A DNA stretch of 38,169 nt from Marinilabiliaceae bacterium (GTDB lineage Bacteria > Bacteroidota > Bacteroidia > Bacteroidales > Marinilabiliaceae): assembly GCA_021443545.1 (NCBI GenBank), contig JABUTU010000032.1:1-38169 (forward strand). Reading direction: 5' to 3'. Of this stretch, positions 35,632 through 38,169 are shown one piece after another. The notes under the pieces are model-generated. The model was given only the letters and a program-made list of their open reading frames with translations. It did not search any database and was not told where the DNA came from. Numbering within the stretch: the stretch's first letter is position 1; each line of letters starts with the position of its first letter. Made by a program: the position numbers and the translations under genes.

Positions 35632-36075
35632 ATTGTGATGTTGCGATACGTGAACTCTTCATCGCGTAAGAGGATTCTGCTTTGACCTTGTCAAGCGAAA
35701 CTAATATACAATTTATGCGTACTTACTGCCGTTACCTCCTTCCTTTTGGGGTTAATACTTAGGAGTGACTGCTCTTTCGTTTTCAGACCGATTAGCGGTG
35801 ACTCCTTTGTTTATAGTTATGGCGTAAAGATAATATATAGAAATAAAACATGCAATATATTTGGCATTTTTTTTTTTTTCATAATGTATAGTGTGGAGTA
35901 GTAGCTCCTATTAATTGACTTTTTAGTATAGTTCGTTGGTTGAAGTATTCTGTATGTAGTCTATTTGTTCTTATCATTATTATGATGTTAATGCTGTCTT
36001 AGGGGGTTGTTGGGCTACTCATAATCAGCCTCGATTTTTATTTTAGATCAAAAAGTAGAATGCTCTATTTCAATA
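35632..36075. other. Intergenic region with divergent promoters and a structured leader
   Basis: No gene was found here. On the minus strand it holds a candidate promoter (35825-35855) and about 220 nt of leader to the NVEALA-like gene. The leader folds as AGGAGT/ACTCCT (35761-35766 with 35801-35806) enclosing two small stems, ACCG/CGGT and CTG/CAG. A run of 15 T lies at about 35867-35880. The right half (35900-36075) is AT-rich with nothing further recognisable. Confidence 0.5.
35825..35855 (-). promoter_or_regulatory. Promoter of the NVEALA-like locus
   Basis: On the minus strand TTG (35855-35853), 20 nt, then TATCTTTA (35832-35825), one mismatch from TAnnTTTG. It would give an unusually long leader of about 220 nt. 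Confidence 0.4.
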
Positions 36076-36090
36076 TTGTCTGAAAAAATC

Positions 36091-36098
36091 TATATTTG
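36091..36098 (+). promoter_or_regulatory. -7 box of the TPR-SpoIIE phosphatase gene
   Basis: TATATTTG matches TAnnTTTG, 19 nt before the ATG at 36118. Because it lies inside the longer frame that begins with a TTG at 36076, it supports the ATG as the true start. The -33 region has no clear TTG. Confidence 0.45.
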
Positions 36099-36117
36099 TA
36101 TTCCAATTCGTAGCGAA

Positions 36118-38091
36118 ATGAAAAAGTCATTCATAATACTTCTCTTTACACTCTTCTTAAATGCTCATGGCTTCGCACAATGGGCTAATGCTAATGTCGA
36201 TTCGCTGAAAAATGTAGCTGATAACAGCAGCGGTCTCGATAAGATGGAAGCATGCGTTGCTCTTACCATTAATATATATATTGATTCCAACGACGAGGCT
36301 CTCGAATATGCCATCAAAGGCGTCGCCGAGGGTGAAGAACTTCTCGCGTCAAAGAACTATCAGGATCACGATGCCTTCTTCCATTTACTGACCAGTTGTT
36401 ATGCAATGGCATCAATGGCATACTATAATTCTGTTCGCGGTACTAATGATCAGGAGAAGATTAAATACCATGTTGAGAAACAGCTCTATTATAACGGAAA
36501 ATCTGACTGGGCTTTCCAGCAGATTAAGAACCTGAATAAAATCAAAGAGGCAAACCCAAGATTCCTCATCGAGTTATATCAGGCTCGTCTGTTCTCATAT
36601 ATGGCACAGGGTAATATCGACTCTGTATTGATAACCCTGGATAATGTCATAGACTACGCTAAGAGCCAGAATATTGTCAAAACAGTGACATCCTCTGTCA
36701 TCCAGAAGGCTAATGTCATGGCTATGATGGGCGAAACCGATGCGGCCTGCGCATCAATTAGTAATATGATCGATTCGCTGGAATCCTTCGATATCGATAC
36801 GGTATATGCCTTGCAACTCAGAATAGTAGGCTACGAAAACATAGCTGCTATCCTGGTCAATGCTAAGAGATATGATGAAGGTAAGGAGTATATCGATAAG
36901 GCACTGGACCTCGTCAAGGGCTACAGTAACCATAAGGTCTACCAATATTGCTACGATGGTTTGCGTGAGATTTATGAGGCTAAGGGCGATTATAAACGTG
37001 CCTATGAGTATACTATGCTCGCAAAGACATATGAAGATTCGCTCTTTAACCAGCAGAAGATGGAACAGATAAGCGAACTGGAGGTTAAGTATAACACGCA
37101 GGAAAAACAATTCGCAATAGATAAACTTGAGAATCAGCGTATGGCTATCATGATTGCTGTCTTTGTCCTTATAGTCGTTCTCGCTATGCTCGTTTATATC
37201 GCCGTGCAAAGAAGAAGGCATAACGCGACGCTAAAGGCTAAGAACCTGCAGATCGAACAACAACGAGATGGCCTCAACTCAATGCTCCTCGAACTCTCTT
37301 CAAGCATCTCTTACGCAAGCCTCATACAGAATCAGATTATGCTCGGCGACCGTAAGGTGACAGATGTCATTGAGAATGGCTTTGTCATTTACTCCCCAAA
37401 AGATGTTGTCGGTGGTGACTTCTTCTACGCTAAGCAGTATGACGAATATAAGATTATTGCTGTTGCCGACTGTACTGGTCACGGTGTTAGCGCTGCTCTC
37501 CTGACTGTCATGAGTATCGCTCTCCTGAACGAATATTTCGCCGCATGCAAAGCTCATATCGATGATGTCGACGAGACGGGCTTCGCTCGTTGCTTCGACC
37601 CAGCTGCTATCCTCGAGCGCCTACGTCAGGATGTCAAGACAACTCTTAATGTCAAGACCGATGAGGGGGTTGCTCTGAGCGGTATGGATATGGCTCTGAT
37701 CGTACATAAGAAGGGTAGCACTAAGATTCGCTTCGCAGGAGCTAACCGACCTCTTACCATAGTCCGTGCTGATAAGCAAATCGTGGAGATACGTCCAGTG
37801 CGCAACCCAGTCGCTCAATACATAAATGAACGCAAATTTGTCTCCGAGGAGTTCGAATTCGAGGAGTCTGATATGTTCTATATGTATAGCGATGGTATCA
37901 CTGATCAGTTCTCGGCCGATGGTAAGTATAAATTCTGCAACCGCCGTCTGAAGGAGATGTTCACTAAATACGCATCCGAAGAGGTGCAAGAGCAAAAGAG
38001 AAAGATGCTTCTCGACTTTAATGTCTTCCGCGGCTCTACACCTCAGGTCGATGATGCTCTCCTCGTCGGATTCCGAGGGACCTCCCTCTAA
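36118..38091 (+). CDS. TPR-containing membrane protein with SpoIIE/PP2C phosphatase domain
   Basis: A 657-aa protein from the ATG at 36118, which opens a signal peptide (MKKSFIILLFTLFLNAHGFA). The exported part (about 22-335) has TPR-like helical repeats (RYDEGKEYIDKALDLVKGYS, KGDYKRAYEYTMLAKTYEDS). A transmembrane helix spans about 342-364 (IMIAVFVLIVVLAMLVYIAV), then a coiled coil, and a cytoplasmic PP2C/RsbU-type domain. Metal-binding Asp residues are in PKDVVGGDFFYA (427-438) and ADCTGHGVSAALLTVMS (450-466), with YSDGITDQF and DDALLVGF later. It should sense something outside and dephosphorylate a Ser/Thr-phosphorylated protein inside, such as an anti-sigma antagonist. No partner kinase or STAS protein lies in the window. 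Confidence 0.92.
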   Translation: MKKSFIILLFTLFLNAHGFAQWANANVDSLKNVADNSSGLDKMEACVALTINIYIDSNDEALEYAIKGVAEGEELLASKNYQDHDAFFHLLTSCYAMASMAYYNSVRGTNDQEKIKYHVEKQLYYNGKSDWAFQQIKNLNKIKEANPRFLIELYQARLFSYMAQGNIDSVLITLDNVIDYAKSQNIVKTVTSSVIQKANVMAMMGETDAACASISNMIDSLESFDIDTVYALQLRIVGYENIAAILVNAKRYDEGKEYIDKALDLVKGYSNHKVYQYCYDGLREIYEAKGDYKRAYEYTMLAKTYEDSLFNQQKMEQISELEVKYNTQEKQFAIDKLENQRMAIMIAVFVLIVVLAMLVYIAVQRRRHNATLKAKNLQIEQQRDGLNSMLLELSSSISYASLIQNQIMLGDRKVTDVIENGFVIYSPKDVVGGDFFYAKQYDEYKIIAVADCTGHGVSAALLTVMSIALLNEYFAACKAHIDDVDETGFARCFDPAAILERLRQDVKTTLNVKTDEGVALSGMDMALIVHKKGSTKIRFAGANRPLTIVRADKQIVEIRPVRNPVAQYINERKFVSEEFEFEESDMFYMYSDGITDQFSADGKYKFCNRRLKEMFTKYASEEVQEQKRKMLLDFNVFRGSTPQVDDALLVGFRGTSL

Positions 38092-38169
38092 GTGTAACTC
38101 GTGCTCCATCTGATAGCTTTTGATGTGGACGCCTTTTGATGTGCGGTTGAAAAGCAAAATGATGCTTCT

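Noticed and set aside
35867..35880. Run of 15 T as a terminator
   Set aside because: No stable hairpin precedes it on the plus strand; it is probably just an AT-rich spacer near the promoter.
36076..36117. Longer N-terminus for the phosphatase from a TTG
   Set aside because: A TAnnTTTG box lies inside it, and the signal peptide starts cleanly at the ATG at 36118.
37621..38157. 178-aa minus-strand open frame near the window end
   Set aside because: It overlaps the PP2C domain of the phosphatase and has no recognisable features of its own.

Overview
The window looks like chromosomal DNA of a member of the order Bacteroidales (Bacteroidota), most likely a gut or rumen Prevotella/Bacteroides-like organism. 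The signs are a short (286 aa) Bacteroidota-type primary sigma factor, repeated Bacteroidota promoter boxes (TAnnTTTG with TTG/TTTG about 18-22 nt upstream), a NVEALA-like secreted peptide next to a BF3164-like propeller lipoprotein, a C-terminal domain resembling type IX secretion sorting domains, Bacteroides-style L-arabinose genes, and weak or absent Shine-Dalgarno sequences. No tRNA, rRNA, insertion sequence, phage or CRISPR array was seen.

Layout, left to right. 1-800: 3' part of a FISUMP-like surface/secreted protein followed by tandem terminators. 930-6161 (minus): rpoD with its terminator, then a tightly packed operon of three exported cyclophilin-type prolyl isomerases and the Na+/H+ antiporter nhaD. 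6331-8019 (minus): Na/Pi cotransporter with a PhoU-like tail. 8271-13344 (plus): XylE-like sugar:H+ symporter, a HIT protein, then an overlapping trio of a cation:proton antiporter, miaA and a TIGR01212-type radical SAM protein. 13438-15160: purB and rpmH, each with its own candidate promoter. 15219-16817 (minus): exported HEAT-repeat-like protein and a MaoC-like hydratase. 16987-19923 (plus): a large secreted protein and a small glycine-rich peptide gene. 20039-22972 (minus): uvrA. 23115-30119 (plus): an L-arabinose catabolic operon (SSS transporter, araD, araA, FGGY kinase, lipoprotein aldose 1-epimerase). 30284-33275 (plus): an SPFH/SHOCT protein with YPQQG repeats followed by a double zinc-ribbon membrane protein, resembling the YdjI/YdjG pair of Bacillus. 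33449-35598 (minus, visibly AT-richer): NVEALA-like peptide, propeller lipoprotein and thioredoxin-like/DUF1573 lipoprotein. 36118-38091 (plus): TPR-SpoIIE phosphatase.

How the genes work together. The arabinose operon forms a complete route: sodium-coupled uptake, mutarotation, isomerisation, phosphorylation and epimerisation to D-xylulose 5-phosphate. No regulator (AraR) lies inside it. The three prolyl isomerases probably act in periplasmic folding; the third carries a degenerate trypsin-like domain. The SPFH and zinc-ribbon genes probably form a membrane-stress or membrane-organising complex. The least understood locus is the NVEALA peptide with its two lipoproteins. It has a long, foldable 5' leader, an apparent ATA initiation codon, and a strong hairpin between the peptide and lipoprotein genes.

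A recurring theme is hairpins without T-tracts between genes of the same operon (24825-24858, 25609-25625, 27256-27285, 31643-31679, 35317-35346), which may set different expression levels along these transcripts.
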